A stretch of DNA of 64,000 bases. Source: Dipylidium caninum. Taxonomy: Eukaryota; Platyhelminthes; Cestoda; Cyclophyllidea; Dipylidiidae. Positions 24,548 to 37,119 of the stretch are shown piece by piece. The position numbers and the translations under genes were made by a program. Where the stretch lies: positions 186,001 through 250,000 of the forward strand of contig QEYB01000448.1 of assembly GCA_017562135.1 (NCBI GenBank), given 5' to 3'. The notes below the pieces were generated by a model that was not told where the DNA came from, made no database searches, and saw nothing but the letters and a program-made list of their open reading frames with translations. Numbering within the stretch: the stretch's first letter is position 1; every line of letters begins with the position of its first letter.

Positions 24548-25916
24548 ATGGCTTTCTGCGCAAGCAGTGTTTCCGACCGAAAGTCCCTCCTTCATCGGTA
24601 CCTCGAATTGCCAGCCATGAAGGAGCAGTTTATGGCTACCTACGTTTGGGTCGATGGATCTGGGGAAAACATTAGGTGCAAAACTATGACTCTTTCAGAG
24701 GAACCCAAGTCAGTTAAAGGTGAGCCTTTGTCTGACGTACTTCAATGCCACCAGTTACCGTATTTAATGATTGGCGATCTACTTCTTACATACCCTGCCT
24801 CTGTTTTCTTATTTTTATATTTGCAAAAATGTTTCATTCAGATTATCCCATATGGAATTTTGATGGCTGCAGCACAGGCCAGGCAGAGGGCTCCAATTCT
24901 GATGTGTACCTCTACCCGGCAGCCATCTTTCGAGATCCCTTCACACGCGGCAACAACAAACTCATTCTCTGTGAAACTTACACATACGACCAGAAACCGC
25001 ATTGTATGCTTTAGTCGAATTATGTTAATGTGCATTTGTGGCAGTTTGGACAAAAGTGACATGGTGTCATCTACTTTGTAGCCAGTAACAAGCGCAGAGC
25101 CTGCGACGAGGTGATGAAACTGGCCGCGGCGGAGGAGCCATGGTTTGGCATCGAGCAGGAGTACACCTTCCTCGATGTCGACCAGTATCCCCTCCAATGG
25201 CCCAAAAATGGCTTCCCGGCGCCCCAAGGCCCCTACTACTGCGGTGTCGGCGCCGATCGAGCCTTTGGCCGGGACATAGTGCTCGCCCACTACAATGCCT
25301 GTCTCTACGCAGGCATCAAAATCGCAGGCTCCAACGCGGAAGTGATGCCTTCCCAATGGGAGTTCCAGATTGGACCCTGCGAGGGCGTCGACGCCGCTGA
25401 CCATCTGTGGATGGCTCGCTATCTGCTCCATCGTGTGGCGGAGGACTTCGGTGTGGTGGTCACGTTGGATCCCAAACCAATGAAAGGCGAATGGAACGGA
25501 GCTGGTGCCCACACCAACTTCTCCACGGTGTCAATGCGAACACCCGGAAAGGGCATAGAGTATGTCGACCCGTAGCCTCTGTCCTGCCCTCTAAACTAGC
25601 TTATTATCCCATTCTCATTGTACTATTTTCTAGTGTGATCACAGCGGCTATTGACAAATTGGCTCTTGCGCATGAGGAACACATTAAACTGTACGATCCC
25701 CGCAATGGAGATGACAACAAACGTCGGTTGACAGGTCGCCACGAGACAAGCAGCATCTACGACTTCTCCTCCGGCGTGGCAAATCGGGGCGCGAGCATTC
25801 GAATTCCGCGTCAGGTGAGTGAGAACGGCTACGGTTACCTGGAGGATCGACGGCCTTCCGCCAACTGCGACCCCTACTCTGTCACCATGATGCTTGTCAA
25901 AACCACCTGCCTCTAA
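24548..25916 (+). CDS. Glutamine synthetase, complete, 4 exons
   Basis: Cytosolic enzyme making glutamine from glutamate, ammonia and ATP. Exons 24548-24719, 24842-25003, 25082-25559 and 25634-25916 join in matching phase to 364 residues, against 373 in human. Landmarks in order: beta-grasp N-domain with [18 protein letters not shown] (residues about 58-75); [10 protein letters not shown] with a metal-binding Glu; [45 protein letters not shown] (ATP/glutamate site); [12 protein letters not shown]; and RIPRQ...[14 protein letters not shown]. All expected catalytic regions are intact. It ends a little earlier than vertebrate enzymes (MLVKTTCL). It is the eukaryotic GSII type. Neighbours: alpha2/delta diverges upstream; about 4.5 kb of non-coding DNA lies downstream. 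Confidence 0.97.
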
Positions 25917-26950
25917 GTCATCCACCGCCTTCTCGCCCCCTCCTCCTTCCGTTGATCGCTTTCGCCCCGCCCCGCCCTCTTTTTTATCTGCATTTTGCAT
26001 ATCCATGCAGGTACCTCATACATTGTCTCTTACTTGTTTTATGACTTGTAACATCGACCCATGCCCACTTTGCCTTCCTTTTCCTCGTTCGAATTGACCG
26101 CTGTTGGTGACAGTTTGGGCGGACTTTGGCCAAGTCCTACACCTCAGCAGCACGTTTTTGTGAAGGGGGGGGGGGTAGAAGGTGTTTCCGAAGTGTTTGC
26201 GCGCCTGCGCCGCGTGGAGGGTAGGCTAATGGCCCGCCGATGGTCTTGATCCATTCCGAGGCCTCCTCTCCGTGGTGTGAGTTGACGTTGGAGGTTCTGG
26301 CGCTTAACATTTTGGAAAGAATGAGGCATGAAGACGGCTGATGGAACATTTGTCCGAGGGTGAGGGCGGGCACCTACCCCCCAGCGGACCGCTCCGTGGT
26401 CCATTCTCCATTCGTCGAATAATCGTCTTATTTCGAGGCATTTTGGTCAACCGCCTGTGAAAAATTTCTTCTCCCCGGGGGACGAAGTAGAAGCAGTCCG
26501 CAGCAGGCCACCAGACGGCGACAGTCTAACGGGAAAGTGATGTCACTTTTTGGTTAAGGGCCTGTTGGGGTTGCTAGGCCGAATGTCATTGTAGCCCCGT
26601 GGTTATTCAAGACAGTTAATTATTTTCGGTAGTTGATGCTAAAAAATCATCCATTGTCGCCTCAAGTGACAGCAAAATGCTCCAGAATGGAAGTTCCCGC
26701 CGCCATCGAAGCCTCGTAGCCGAGCGTGAGCGAATGATGGTGGGAATCGCGAGGCGGGTCGGCGGCGTAGAACAGCTGTAAAGTTACCCAGCACGCGAGG
26801 AGGAGCAGCCCCGTCCACTACATTCACCGTCGGCGGGGTTCAACCGGCGCTAATTGACGTGTCGACGAACTTTTGCTCGCCCCACCAACTCTTATGCCAC
26901 TCTAAGCGCTAAGGTTTAGCAAGAAACGCGGGTTTGCGAATCCAAGAGAA
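25917..26950. other. Downstream non-coding region
   Basis: 3' flank of glutamine synthetase. It has a pyrimidine-rich start and a G10 run near 26,166. No coding exon, RNA gene or repeat-family member is seen before copy R4. Confidence 0.5.
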
Positions 26951-27716
26951 GTTGGGAAACAATGGAACGGGCGTTGCATGTGAGTAGAAAGTAAAAGGCG
27001 TAATTTTTGCCCAATTTAGAGTATTCGGCCGTAATAAGTTGGCCTGGCGTCTTCGACATTCTGCCAACGAATCAATGTCATGCATGCATGATTTCGGTTA
27101 TCCACTTTCATTTCTCTTAAATTAACTCGTAATCCCGAAAAGGGTGATGATCGGGAGGAGAAATGACGCCTGGGGATTATGAAGAAGATATTCAATTCGT
27201 CAATGGGAGAGAAGTTTTGAGCGGTCCTCGTTCAGCGTTTCCGTCATGCGCGGTCGGTCGGTCGGTCGGTCACAGTCCACCGCACACGAGTCCACCTTCT
27301 CTACTTTTGATTGTACGCAGATTTTGTTTTAACACAGGCGTGTGAATGGCTAATTCTTATCTAGTTTGGACCCGTAGATCCACAGTCGTCGTCCTCCAGT
27401 GCTCCTCCTAGTTGCCAACATGGGCCGGTGGTGGCCTTCCTCGAGGCGAGGCGTCTTAACGACACCCGAATCGCCCCGAACCAAAGTTTTGGGAACCAAC
27501 ATGGAGCATTTTTCCCCTAGTCCATCCATTCTTGGATGCCTCCTTAACGTTCCTCCACGCCGGCTAAGCTGCGTCACGATCTTCCTTGAACTCGATGAGT
27601 AAGAAGAAGATCTTTGGAATTTGTAAATAAAAATAACAAGCGCATGTCACAATGTGGCACTCTCAGCTGCGGCTGAGAAGACACCTCACAAAAGCCCCCG
27701 CATCATAGTTTCCAAG
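26951..27716 (+). repeat. Inverted-end dispersed repeat, copy R4
   Basis: Begins gttgggaaacaatggaacgg and ends catcatagtttccaag. The core (gtacgcagattttgttttaa, cttcctcgaggcgaggc) is almost identical over some 180 bp to copy R8 at 62.4-62.6 kb, so these two copies are recent or were homogenised. A ggtc microsatellite lies at 27,254-27,271. Confidence 0.65.
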
Positions 27717-28059
27717 GTAATATTATGTTTAGCGTAGGTGTTAATTAACCAGAGGAGGCTACGAGTCCTTCCCCTCCCAGTCACGTGCGCCGATGTCACC
27801 ACGACCGCCCCGAATTGCGGTGGCACATCGGGTCAGCCTGAGCAGACGGAGAGGAAGACCGTCGCCCAACAGAGCCTCCCTCGCCGTCCGGCACGTGGGT
27901 GCTGCGTTGCTCCCTCCTCCCACCCCGCTGTCACTTCCCACGTTTGTCACCGTCCGCGCTCGCCGCAGCCCATGCGACGCCGGTCGGAGCATGCAAGATG
28001 ATCACAATCAGCGTCTCATTGTGAAACGACACGTCGTTCCCGCAAAGACGAGTCACACT

Positions 28060-28220
28060 AATTCCTTCTCCTTCGCCTCCTCGGATTCTCCTCCTCCTGG
28101 GCTCGTCCACCTCCTTCCCCTTTTCTTTCTCCTCCTCTTTCTTCTCCTACTCGGCTCCGCCTTCTCCTCATTGTCCTTCTCTTCCTTCTTCTCCTCCTCC
28201 TCCTCCACTCCTCCCCAGCA
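28060..28220. repeat. Polypyrimidine tract (CTT/CCT-rich)
   Basis: About 150 bp of nearly uninterrupted C and T on the plus strand with cctcctcct and cttctcc units. It generates spurious Ser/Leu-rich or Glu/Arg-rich open frames. It could form triplex DNA, but that is inference. Confidence 0.7.
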
Positions 28221-30422
28221 GTTGTATGTCTCCGCCTTCCCTGGATCTTCGGGTGCCTTCCGCTCGAAATTCCCGCCTTTTTGTTTCTACCGGGAGACGA
28301 TAAAACACTTTCCTATGGCGGTAGTGCATGCAGGCGTTGGAGTGTTTGGCTGAATGTAATTTACTTCTCAGTGAAAGGTGTAACAGTCGAAAAGCATATC
28401 CTCCTTCAGTCACCCCCACGGAGGAGTGGCAGGCTTCCACCCACCGGTGGCGCAACGATCGCCCCAATTTTTCGCCATAAATGGTAGAATGAAAAATCGG
28501 CTCTCAGGGGAGGAAAGTAGATTCCTGTTTTTGTTTGTCAATCATAAACCACCGCCGTTCGTTTTCTTGTCTCGAGTCTCCAAAAGTCTTTCAAACTGGT
28601 CTTCGTAATCGCGGTGGAGCGCACCTTTTCCGCGGTTCTTTTTTTACCTCCGCCTCCGCAAACGACTGTGAGTATTTTTGTTCTAAGTGGTTCCAAATGC
28701 TACATTTGCCTCCAAAATGTTAAAGACCTTCGCAGCCTGTTTCTGTTCCCAGAGCTTCTCCCCCCTCCCCCCCCCCAGGCAATACACTAAAACGGAATTT
28801 TCTTCAACTCTGTCGACTTATTTTGAGCTGAATAGGCCGACTTGAGACGTTTGCCAAGTCGTGGCCGTCTTCAGGTATGCCACAACCTATTTGGCCATTT
28901 CGGCTCCGCTTCCGCTGGTGGCAACGGACGCCGAGTGGACCGTTGTACAGCTTGGAGGAATTCTACTCCTTCTCCTGCCCTCGCCCATTCTCGCCCCACC
29001 CTCTCCTTGCCTTGTTTCCCCTTTTTGTCCCTTTTTTTAATTAGACTAATTTTTACCAGCAGCCTCAAAAGAAGTCCACAGTAGGGGTTGAGGCGAAAGT
29101 CTCTAAGTACACAAACACATTAATTTATCTGTTTAATTAGAGAGCGGAGAGAAGTGGAGGGGTTTGGGGGGTGGGAGGGGGGACGTGAAACATGACACCA
29201 CCTCCCTCCGGTCGACAATCATGTGGAAAGGCTGTGTTTGTGGGCCCAGCGGGTCTGGGAGGGAGAAAGGAGCTGTCAGGTTATCAAAACCCTGATTCAC
29301 TACCCGCCAAAGTGATTCAATGCACCATCTTATTCCCTAACAGTTTAACAATTTAACCACTTTCCTGGTCTGTAAACAAGCTTTCAATTTTCCAACTCTG
29401 GGTGATGGGCCCCTCAAGACTAACAACAGCCTCTTTGACAGTAAATTTAGGCTAAAACACGGTAAAGTAAATGTGATTTCAATCAACTTGGCCCTTCGGG
29501 TAGTCTTCAGACGAAGATCTATGTAGTCGTCGCCACGTCCCACCTCCAACAGAGATGGAAACTTCAGCGGATGAGGTTTAGGAGGAGGACTATTATAAAA
29601 AACACAGAAATCAACGTCTTGCTTATGTCCGTTTGCCTTTTCACAATAGGAAATCCTTGATGTGCAATGTGCACGGGTCGTTGAGGCAAATCCGATCTAA
29701 TTGATATCCTGTGGAATCCTGAGTACGCACACTGATCCCACTTTACTGACTTGAGGATAGCGTAATTTCTACAATTTTTGTCTTTCCTGACTATTTCAAA
29801 AACTCTGTGGGCGGTAAATTGGAGAGGAATGGGCTTCTCTTCTTATGCGCAGCAAAGTAGCTTGAACTCGTGACTTCACGGGACCCGGGCTAAGACGACC
29901 GTGATTCCCCCGACTGTGGAGAACGGCGAGTCGTGTGAACAAAATGTGTTAATGGGAGCATAATGATGTGGGTCTTTCGAAGAAGAATAAGACAAAAAGA
30001 CTTTGAGAGCAATTTCATGCATGTGGCCTATGCACAGCTCTGATAGTGGTTTTCATTCACTTACGTCAAACGCAACCGCATTGCTTATTTCAGCATGTGA
30101 CACTAGTCGTGTGTGTCAAATTTGATTTTTTATCATAACATTAATCTCCTGATACGTCCAAGAGCAAATTGCGCCTTCCAGATTTCTTGGAAATGGGAGT
30201 ACCGAGATCCTCTCACTTAACTTGTGTAACAGAAAATCCGGAGAGAACCAACCATCACAGAGGTGTCGAGTCAAGTATTTCAGCTGAAGAAATATGTCCC
30301 ATGTGACCTTCCCATTTTTTGAAAATAATGAAAGTGACAGAATGGGTATTTATTAGTGTTTTTGGGGAACGAGACTCCGCTTTCCCCCACTTGAGCGCAT
30401 CAAATATAAATTCCTACTTAAT
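28221..30422. other. Non-coding stretch between repeat R4 and RSPH14
   Basis: No exon recognised. A G-quadruplex-type run (four G tracts with 1-3 base loops) lies near 29,158-29,184. The remainder is unique-looking sequence. Confidence 0.45.
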
Positions 30423-30428
30423 TTTATT
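30423..30428 (-). terminator. Polyadenylation signal of RSPH14-like gene
   Basis: Minus-strand AATAAA (plus ttttatt) about 26 nt downstream of the TAA stop at 30454-30456. Confidence 0.5.
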
Positions 30429-30453
30429 AAATAGAAGGAATTATCGTCCTCAT

Positions 30454-32241
30454 TTAATGTTTGCAATTGCAGGTGTCAGGGATTGGAGGGTCATCGCGAC
30501 ACCGAACCTCTAAATCCCACGGCCTCCATTTTATCACATCAACTGCTATCCTGGCGTGTTTTCTAACGCCGGCATTTTCATCGTTTAGGAGACATTCAAT
30601 CTTAGAAAGGAGCGGGACAATAAAAATATATAACAAGTTCATGATCTAGGCGTCATGTCATATTATCCCATAATTTATTCTTCACTAAATTTTCGAGTAC
30701 AGTTTACTATATTTTAAACGTGATGATTACACGTGAGCCTCAGCGTCGGCACTTAGTTAACGTAACTTAAAAGTGCCCAAAGCAAATTACCAACCTGTTG
30801 TAGAAATGTCCGTAAAATCCGTCTCCCTTCTGGTGCCTCCGCCAGGCAAGTCAGGACCTAAAATAAATTGAGGTTTAGAGGCCAGGAGATAACGCTCAGC
30901 AGCTTTTAATGTAAAGTTAGATTTACCTTGAGTGCATTAACACGAACTCGACTGTTTTGGCACAAAAGGCAGCGTAGGAGATTGGGAATTGCTTCGCCAT
31001 TTAAGCAGGCATACCGGCCAGGAGTGATAACACAAATGCTACATAACAAAAAAGTATAAAAAGAATATTTATAAGGAATGCTCCACAGTTGGCCATATTA
31101 CAATGCAAGTGCCCCTGCGGCCGAAGCTCGGACTTCGGAATCCATGTCGAGAAGTAAATGAATTAATCTCGGCACCGTTTCCTTCTCTATTGCTTGTATC
31201 TTCCCACGATCGTGCACTCTATGACATTAACATTATCCTAATCAGTAAAATAGACCTACACTAGTCTCAATATTGCTTGCGCACACTTATAGCGGACTGT
31301 AGAATCGTGATGGATAAGCAGCTTATTAAAAACGCATATTCCATTGGCATCGACTCCGGCCTCAGGACCGATGGCGAGACATTTGTTGAGTGTCTCTAAG
31401 ATTACCATCTAATGGAATGTTGGACGATAAGAATGCGAAAGTACCTTAATTTCTATAAATTCACGTTCAAGGCAGGCCAGCAATAGGGGAATGATGTCAG
31501 CGTTTACAAGGATCTCAGCATACGCGGGATTTAAAACGAGTAATTCTACAGAACGATGTGCATTGAGGCGAACAATATCGGGTTCGTTTGAAGAGAAGAG
31601 AAGTCTCATAACGTCATATACGCCGGTTTCAATGAAGGCTTTGCGTCCGATAGAGTGTTCTACAGCACATATGTGACGAACTGGGACGCGAATTACGATT
31701 CAAAATAGTAAAACACTCTGCGGTCATGGCTCGGCAAGGTACGTCAGAATCCTTGAGCAAATGCTTTAGAGTACTTATGATCCCATCATGAATCGCCTCT
31801 GCAATATGCTCTGGATCATGCAGGTAGTCACATAAAGCCCTAATGGCTCTCTGACGTGTAAGAATATCGTCTTCCTTTAATTCACGGTTCTAAAATGAGA
31901 AATTTTTTCAACCAATGGCCTGCATACATTTTTAACTTGAAAATAATTTTACCAATGACAACAAAATGGAAATACACGGGTAAATTTTGGTTACCGCTAG
32001 GATTATAACATTGGTTCCATAAGTGCAATTGATTTCTCTTTGCATGCGGCTGTTTTAATTGGCCATGTAAAGTGAACAAAGAGATTCGAAAAACGCATGT
32101 ATATGGGTATTTCATTAGCAAACTAACTAAGCGAGATGTTGCCAATTTCCCGTAAGCTAATGTCGCTTTAGTAGGGTCAATATGTGGGGGTGGGTTCAAA
32201 CTTATCCTGGATGTGGCAATAACTCGAGGATGGCGATACAT
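30454..32241 (-). CDS. RSPH14: RSPH14 (RTDR1)-like armadillo-repeat radial spoke protein, 8 exons
   Basis: Component of the radial-spoke/axoneme apparatus of motile cilia. Minus exons: 32128-32241, 31715-31889, 31445-31680, 31260-31408, 31102-31218, 30927-31039, 30795-30857, 30454-30600. About 370 residues of armadillo/HEAT-type helical repeats, against 348 in human. Family matches in order: HIDPTKATLAYG at the N-terminus, LTRQRAIRALCDYLHDPEHI, EHSIGRKAFIE, VPRLIHLLLDMDSEVRASAA, LTCLAEAPEGRRIL and a C-terminal HARIAVDVIKW. The intron between 31680 and 31715 is only 34 nt. The junction 31102/31039 is off by one base: the exon 5 reading (AAGALA) and exon 6 reading (GRYACLNGEAIPNLL) are both clearly right, but their phases do not join with GT-AG. 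I chose the ATG at 32241 because it gives a family-like N-terminus; an in-frame ATG at 32340 is also possible. Confidence 0.88.
31681..31714 (-). other. 34-nt intron of RSPH14-like gene
   Basis: Removing the minus-strand sequence GTTTTACTAT...GTCCCAG restores the family alignment (TAEFRHICAVEHSIGR). Without removal the frame shifts. Introns this short are typical of flatworms. Confidence 0.75.
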
Positions 32242-34190
32242 CTCTGAAGCAATTTGATAAACCGCAGCGACTAGCAAAACATGACAGCAATCTCTTGGAC
32301 AACTTGCGAGTAATATAAACACGTCAGGAAGGTCGGACATATTGAGGCAATCTTATCAGTAATAGTTTCTAATCGTACTAACGTCAACATTATAAATTCC
32401 CAAAAAATTATTGTTCAAACAGAACGCTAAGGTGCGGTACCAAGTATTATGTATAAATTTTGACACTAGGTTTAATTCATGAAAATTTAATGATGCAGAA
32501 AAGTAATGTGTGGGAGTTAAATGGAGTACATAAGGATATCGGTTATTATGCCGCCATGACTTTTGGGCTGCCGCAATATCACCTAGTAGGAGCTGATCAC
32601 ATGGAGAATAGCAGCAATTCACAAAATTCTTAATCTTTTTAAAATCAGGAATGAACTTAGGGCAAGAGGAAAGAAGGCTTTAAGGATAATTTTACGAAAT
32701 GAGCACATTCTAGGAGCAAAACGCGATAAGTTATTGCCAACCTCTGCGCTGTCCTGGAGTTCTCTAATTAATGAATATTCCCCATTTGGAAAATCCAGTA
32801 GTTGTTAGGTTCCTTCAATCATCGAGATGTGGATTGCAAACCACGATGACTTCTCACTTTACTTTTGAATTATAATAAGGAGACACTTTTATCTAACAGA
32901 ATTATGAAGAGTAAACATTTGGCCAGGAAGACGAATTTGGGTTGATGGAAAGCATCTCCAAAAGCTCAATTGTTGGCAAAGCAGAGGCTGAATGGAAAAT
33001 GGAATGTTATTTATCAAAATAGCTCTCCATCTCTAATCATATTTGCAAATTATTTTAAAATTTAGAAGGAACCTAGTTAAGCCCTGAGAATCTGCTCTAT
33101 GCTTTGAATATTGTTGCTCGAGATGAAGCGATAAGGTCACAAAAGGTGAAGAACATTAGCTAGCACTAGTTGTTGGATCTAAGAGGCTGATCCCAAATTC
33201 TATAACTGCTACAAAGAAAAAATTACGATGTACCGAGAGGTCACTTTTGTCATATGACGGTGATGAACATTTAATTCACGAAATATAGAGAGATATGAAA
33301 TGAAGCGGTTAAATACAGACATTGAAATCCGATCAGTTTAAGTATGCCATTACTTAAATTTTGCAATAGCATCCTTTAAAATCGTCTATACGTGTGGGGG
33401 GTAGAAATTGATTTCTTAATATTTATCCTGAAAGCTACAGTAGAAAGAATGGATCAGGAGCTACGCTCCAGTCATACGCAAGTTAGAGAAGTAGACGAAA
33501 TTCACGGAGCCTTACGTAAATAACACAACTTTTTTGCATTATTAATGGTTGCATATCCCATGCTAGCAACAATGTGGACAACAGGAACTTTCAAAGGACG
33601 ATTTGCATACTTACTCGTTCCTAACTACATGCAGCTCAAGAACTTATTACCAATGAACTTCTATAATAACCGATTTAATGCACTGAGTCAAGTGATAGTA
33701 AGGGTTATAGAGGTTCGACGTTTAATATCAAAAATCGTCTGTAATGTATTTTCAACATTTGAAGGATTATTATGTAACAACTAGAAATTATGTATTAAAA
33801 AATAAAGAAACGCTTTATTTCCTCCTGAAATATGGCCCTCACTTTGAAATTTGAAGAATCAAATTTAGCTATTAGACCACTTGTTTTGATACTTTTCTAA
33901 CCGAGGCACTTCGAAGTTCTTTGATTGTTGGCTTTCCGGTCGTGGCTTCTGCTGCTTTGGAGATGGTAATCAGGACCGTTCATGCTTTTTTCCTTTTTCA
34001 ATCGAACCTATTTCTGTTTAAATACGTCTGCATTTTTGTTTCAGAGTAGTATTTTGTACGTTTGCTTCATTTTGGTGTGGTATAGAATTGGTTGGGACCA
34101 TTAAGCGCCATTCTTGTAGGCTTGGCATTTGTACGTAGCCGGAGTTATATTATAGGAGAATCATATTAGCGGTGATGGATAAATAATTGA
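32242..34190. other. Intergenic region between divergent RSPH14-like and ZFAND-like genes
   Basis: AT-rich, about 1.9 kb. There is a 79-codon plus-strand open frame at 33,545-33,784, followed by AATAAA near 33,801, but no domain is recognised. It probably contains promoters for both flanking genes. Confidence 0.4.
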
Positions 34191-34268
34191 ATTTTGGCTT
34201 CGGTTCGCACATATTTGCGTTGCGGCAAACTTGGTCATAACGATTTGATTTCTTGTTACGTGGTATTT

Positions 34269-35471
34269 ATGTCTGTATTTTCCCTTTTCAAGAATAATAA
34301 AACTCCAGAAGTCGAAAGCGAGGCAGCAGCCAGTAATTTATGCAAACGCGGATGCGGCTTTTATGGAAGTGTGCAGTTCAATAATATGTGTTCCAAATGT
34401 TATCAGGAATTTCTGAAAAATGAAAAACCAGCCCAAAGTTCGAAAAATGTGCCTGGCGTCTATCCAACTCGAACACCCAACCAGTCTGTTCTCTTAAATG
34501 ATTTGGATATACTGAAAAAGACATCTCTGTCCCCTTCCGAGACTTTTACTTGTAAAAGAAAGATGCCTGCCTCAGAGAGCTCAGAATCCCGTAATTTTTA
34601 AACCCCATTATTTTTTCTGTTCTTTGCTCATAATAATTTCATAATTTTTAGTATTTTCAGCTGTATCTTCTGAGTCAGAAACAGGCTTGAAGAGTGGTAC
34701 GTCCCGTTATCTCTCTTTTCGCATATAAATTTTCTCGTTTTGCCTTGACCGAGTGTTAACACTTTTCCCGACGCTTTTATTTTAGAAACGGTTAATATCA
34801 TTCCCAAGCTAAATCCGCCTCGTACAATAAATCGTTGTCAAAAGTGCAAGAAGCGCGTCGGTCTCACAGGTATACATTAGTTTTTGATACCAGAAGACTG
34901 TGTCGCCTTTACTTCCGTAGCACTGTATCTGTGCATAAATGTCTGTAGTTTTGATTTCAAACAAATTTCGGGAAGATTTTAAAGGCGCAATTTTGTAGAA
35001 AGGATTGGGCTAAGCCTCGAGACTATTTCTTCTCTTACTGTAGAGTAGTTTCATGAAATTTATAATTCAAAAAGTATTATTAAAACGTCAATATATATAT
35101 TATCCATAATAGTTGTACTTTTCTTGTGAGTTGATTTGTTGCCACTTTCAATGTCGAGTTGATTTACGTTTCTTAAGTAATAAGCTTTGTTTTACTGTCA
35201 AAGATATGCCATAACTGGCGTCATTTTAATCAAATCAGATCCTTTTGAATTGTCACTCACTTGGACACTGTAGTGTCACCATTTTTATGTGTATATCTCC
35301 TTATGGTTATTATTTTGCATAGGTTTTCAGTGTCGATGTGATGGATTATTCTGCGCTCTTCATCGATATTCCGACCAGCATGAATGCACCTTCGACTATC
35401 GTAAACAGGGTCAAGATCAGATTGCTCGTGACAACCCTGAGGTGCGTTGTCCGAAAATCCGCAAAATATAG
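34269..35471 (+). CDS. A20/AN1 zinc-finger protein (ZFAND5/6 type), 4 exons
   Basis: Ubiquitin-binding stress-response and proteasome-associated adaptor family. Exons 34269-34590, 34661-34696, 34786-34869 and 35323-35471 join in phase 1 each time to 196 residues. The A20 finger is near residues 27-50 (LCKRGCGFYG...MCSKCYQEFL, with all four Cys). A Ser/Pro-rich linker follows. The AN1 finger is C-terminal (RCQKCKKRVGLTGFQCRC, then FCALHRYSDQHECTFDY), with the expected Cys/His ligands. It ends KIRKI, like KIQRI in human ZFAND5. The start is uncertain: the sequence just after ATG 34269 (ttttcccttttcaag) is also a good splice acceptor, so a non-adjacent first exon may supply the true N-terminus. 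In vertebrates A20/AN1 proteins of this type act in NF-kB damping and protein turnover; here that role is inference. Confidence 0.92.
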
Positions 35472-37091
35472 TGGTATGCGGCGTCACCTTTAGCCTCTAC
35501 TCCCTGGACTTGCCCCCTGTCTTTGTTGCTTTTTCTCCATTTGTGAATAATACCTCATTCTTTCGCCCCTCCCGATCCTTTCACTCCAATCTTTGTTTTA
35601 CAATTACTTTACGGTCTCGTGCGCATGGGGACTCCGCATTTTTGGGTTTCCCCTCAACAACACTCCTCCATCATTGGCGGTAGCATTATTTCATTCCTTT
35701 TTGTATCAGTACACGCACATTTACACAACATGCTATCCTTTCTTTGTACATATATTTGCCACCACCGGTCGCTGCACCTTCGTCGCCGCCCGCCTATCTA
35801 TTTCTCAGGCATCGTACTCGCACCACCTTGATGACGTTATTTCCGTTTCTCTGTGTGAGTGCTTACTCGCTAGCTCTTATTCCTCTAGTTCCTGTTTCAT
35901 AGTGCGATACGCACTGGTGTGTGCGTATGGTGGTTGGGGGCCATCTTCTCCCTCTATATCTTCGCTAAAAAACTAAACCTTCTTTATTTCATTGTTTTTC
36001 TACTTCTTTTTCTTCCTTCTCATCCGTTGGCATAAGCAGTGGAAACTTGGGCAAAACTTTTTCAACCGGCATTAAGGAGATTAGATTTGCGAGTTTCACT
36101 GCTTTTCGGATAATACGATGGAATGAGTTGTCACGAATTTGTTACGAGAGCTGATTTTCCCTAATAGAATTAGGGGGTCGGAGCACCTGCTCCAAGTCAG
36201 TTCATATTCGGCTTGGGATTTGTCAAGATGCAAGAGCGGTGCGCTGGCTGGGCCAGACGGTGGATTCGCTTGATTTACGCCTTCCAACTGCCTCCACTCA
36301 ACCCTGGTCGGTATTAGACGAAATGCACCGGACGGTGTCTCCCCTGCGAGGTGCAGCGGCGTGTTTCGAGAGTAGACGGCAGCGAGAGTTGCGGACATTA
36401 TGGACAATTTGGGCGGGCGACGAGTGTATCGTGTTCCTTTTTTTAGCATCGAGTGAGGGGTGGGACTCAACTATTTCATCACTGCGATGAAGTATATGAG
36501 GAAATGGGGCGATTTTGCCCGAGGCCCCGAAAGGAGGAGGGGATTTTCTTTCACGCATTATGTCCTCTTCGCAAGTTGTCTGTTCGCAGGGTTTCTCATG
36601 TTCAGGCACCGATGCCCATCAGCGAGGTGCAAAGGGGTACGAGTGTGTTTTATTCCATGGAACTCTGGCTACTCCCGCGCTATACTAACGTTGTCATCCA
36701 AAAAAGAAACACTGGTTAACAAAGAGCTCCTTAGTGCGAAACAGTGACAGAACTTACGGTGATCACTTCAAGTGGCGATCCATGTGCCGTCACCCATCTT
36801 GGAAGTACTTTTTCTTTCCCATATCCAAATCACACGTAGGTCAGATTTTAATGTGAATGACGCAAGTCCCCTCGGTGGTGTGGGGATCCTGATTAGCCCT
36901 GTTGACGCTCACAAGACGTAAAAATCCTCTCGGAAGTCACGATGATGCCACTTCGGAGTGACTGACGAGTGAGGTGGCGGGCGCAAAGTCGGATCAAATC
37001 TCCCCCTTCCTCTTAACATTCAAAGAGTCAAATAAGCAAACACTTGTCTGTGGCAACGGCTAATGTGAGCAGGCAAGTAGATTTGTTTCGG

Positions 37092-37119
37092 CGTGTGTGT
37101 GTGTATGTGTGTGTGTTTC
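37092..37119. repeat. (TG)n microsatellite
   Basis: Interrupted gt repeats on the plus strand. Confidence 0.8.

Noticed and set aside
24838..25512. Minus-strand 224-codon open frame
   Set aside because: Antisense shadow of glutamine synthetase exons 2 and 3, crossing an intron of a certain gene.
28060..28220. Glu/Arg-rich or Ser-rich protein coding potential
   Set aside because: Low-complexity polypyrimidine tract without splice or start context.
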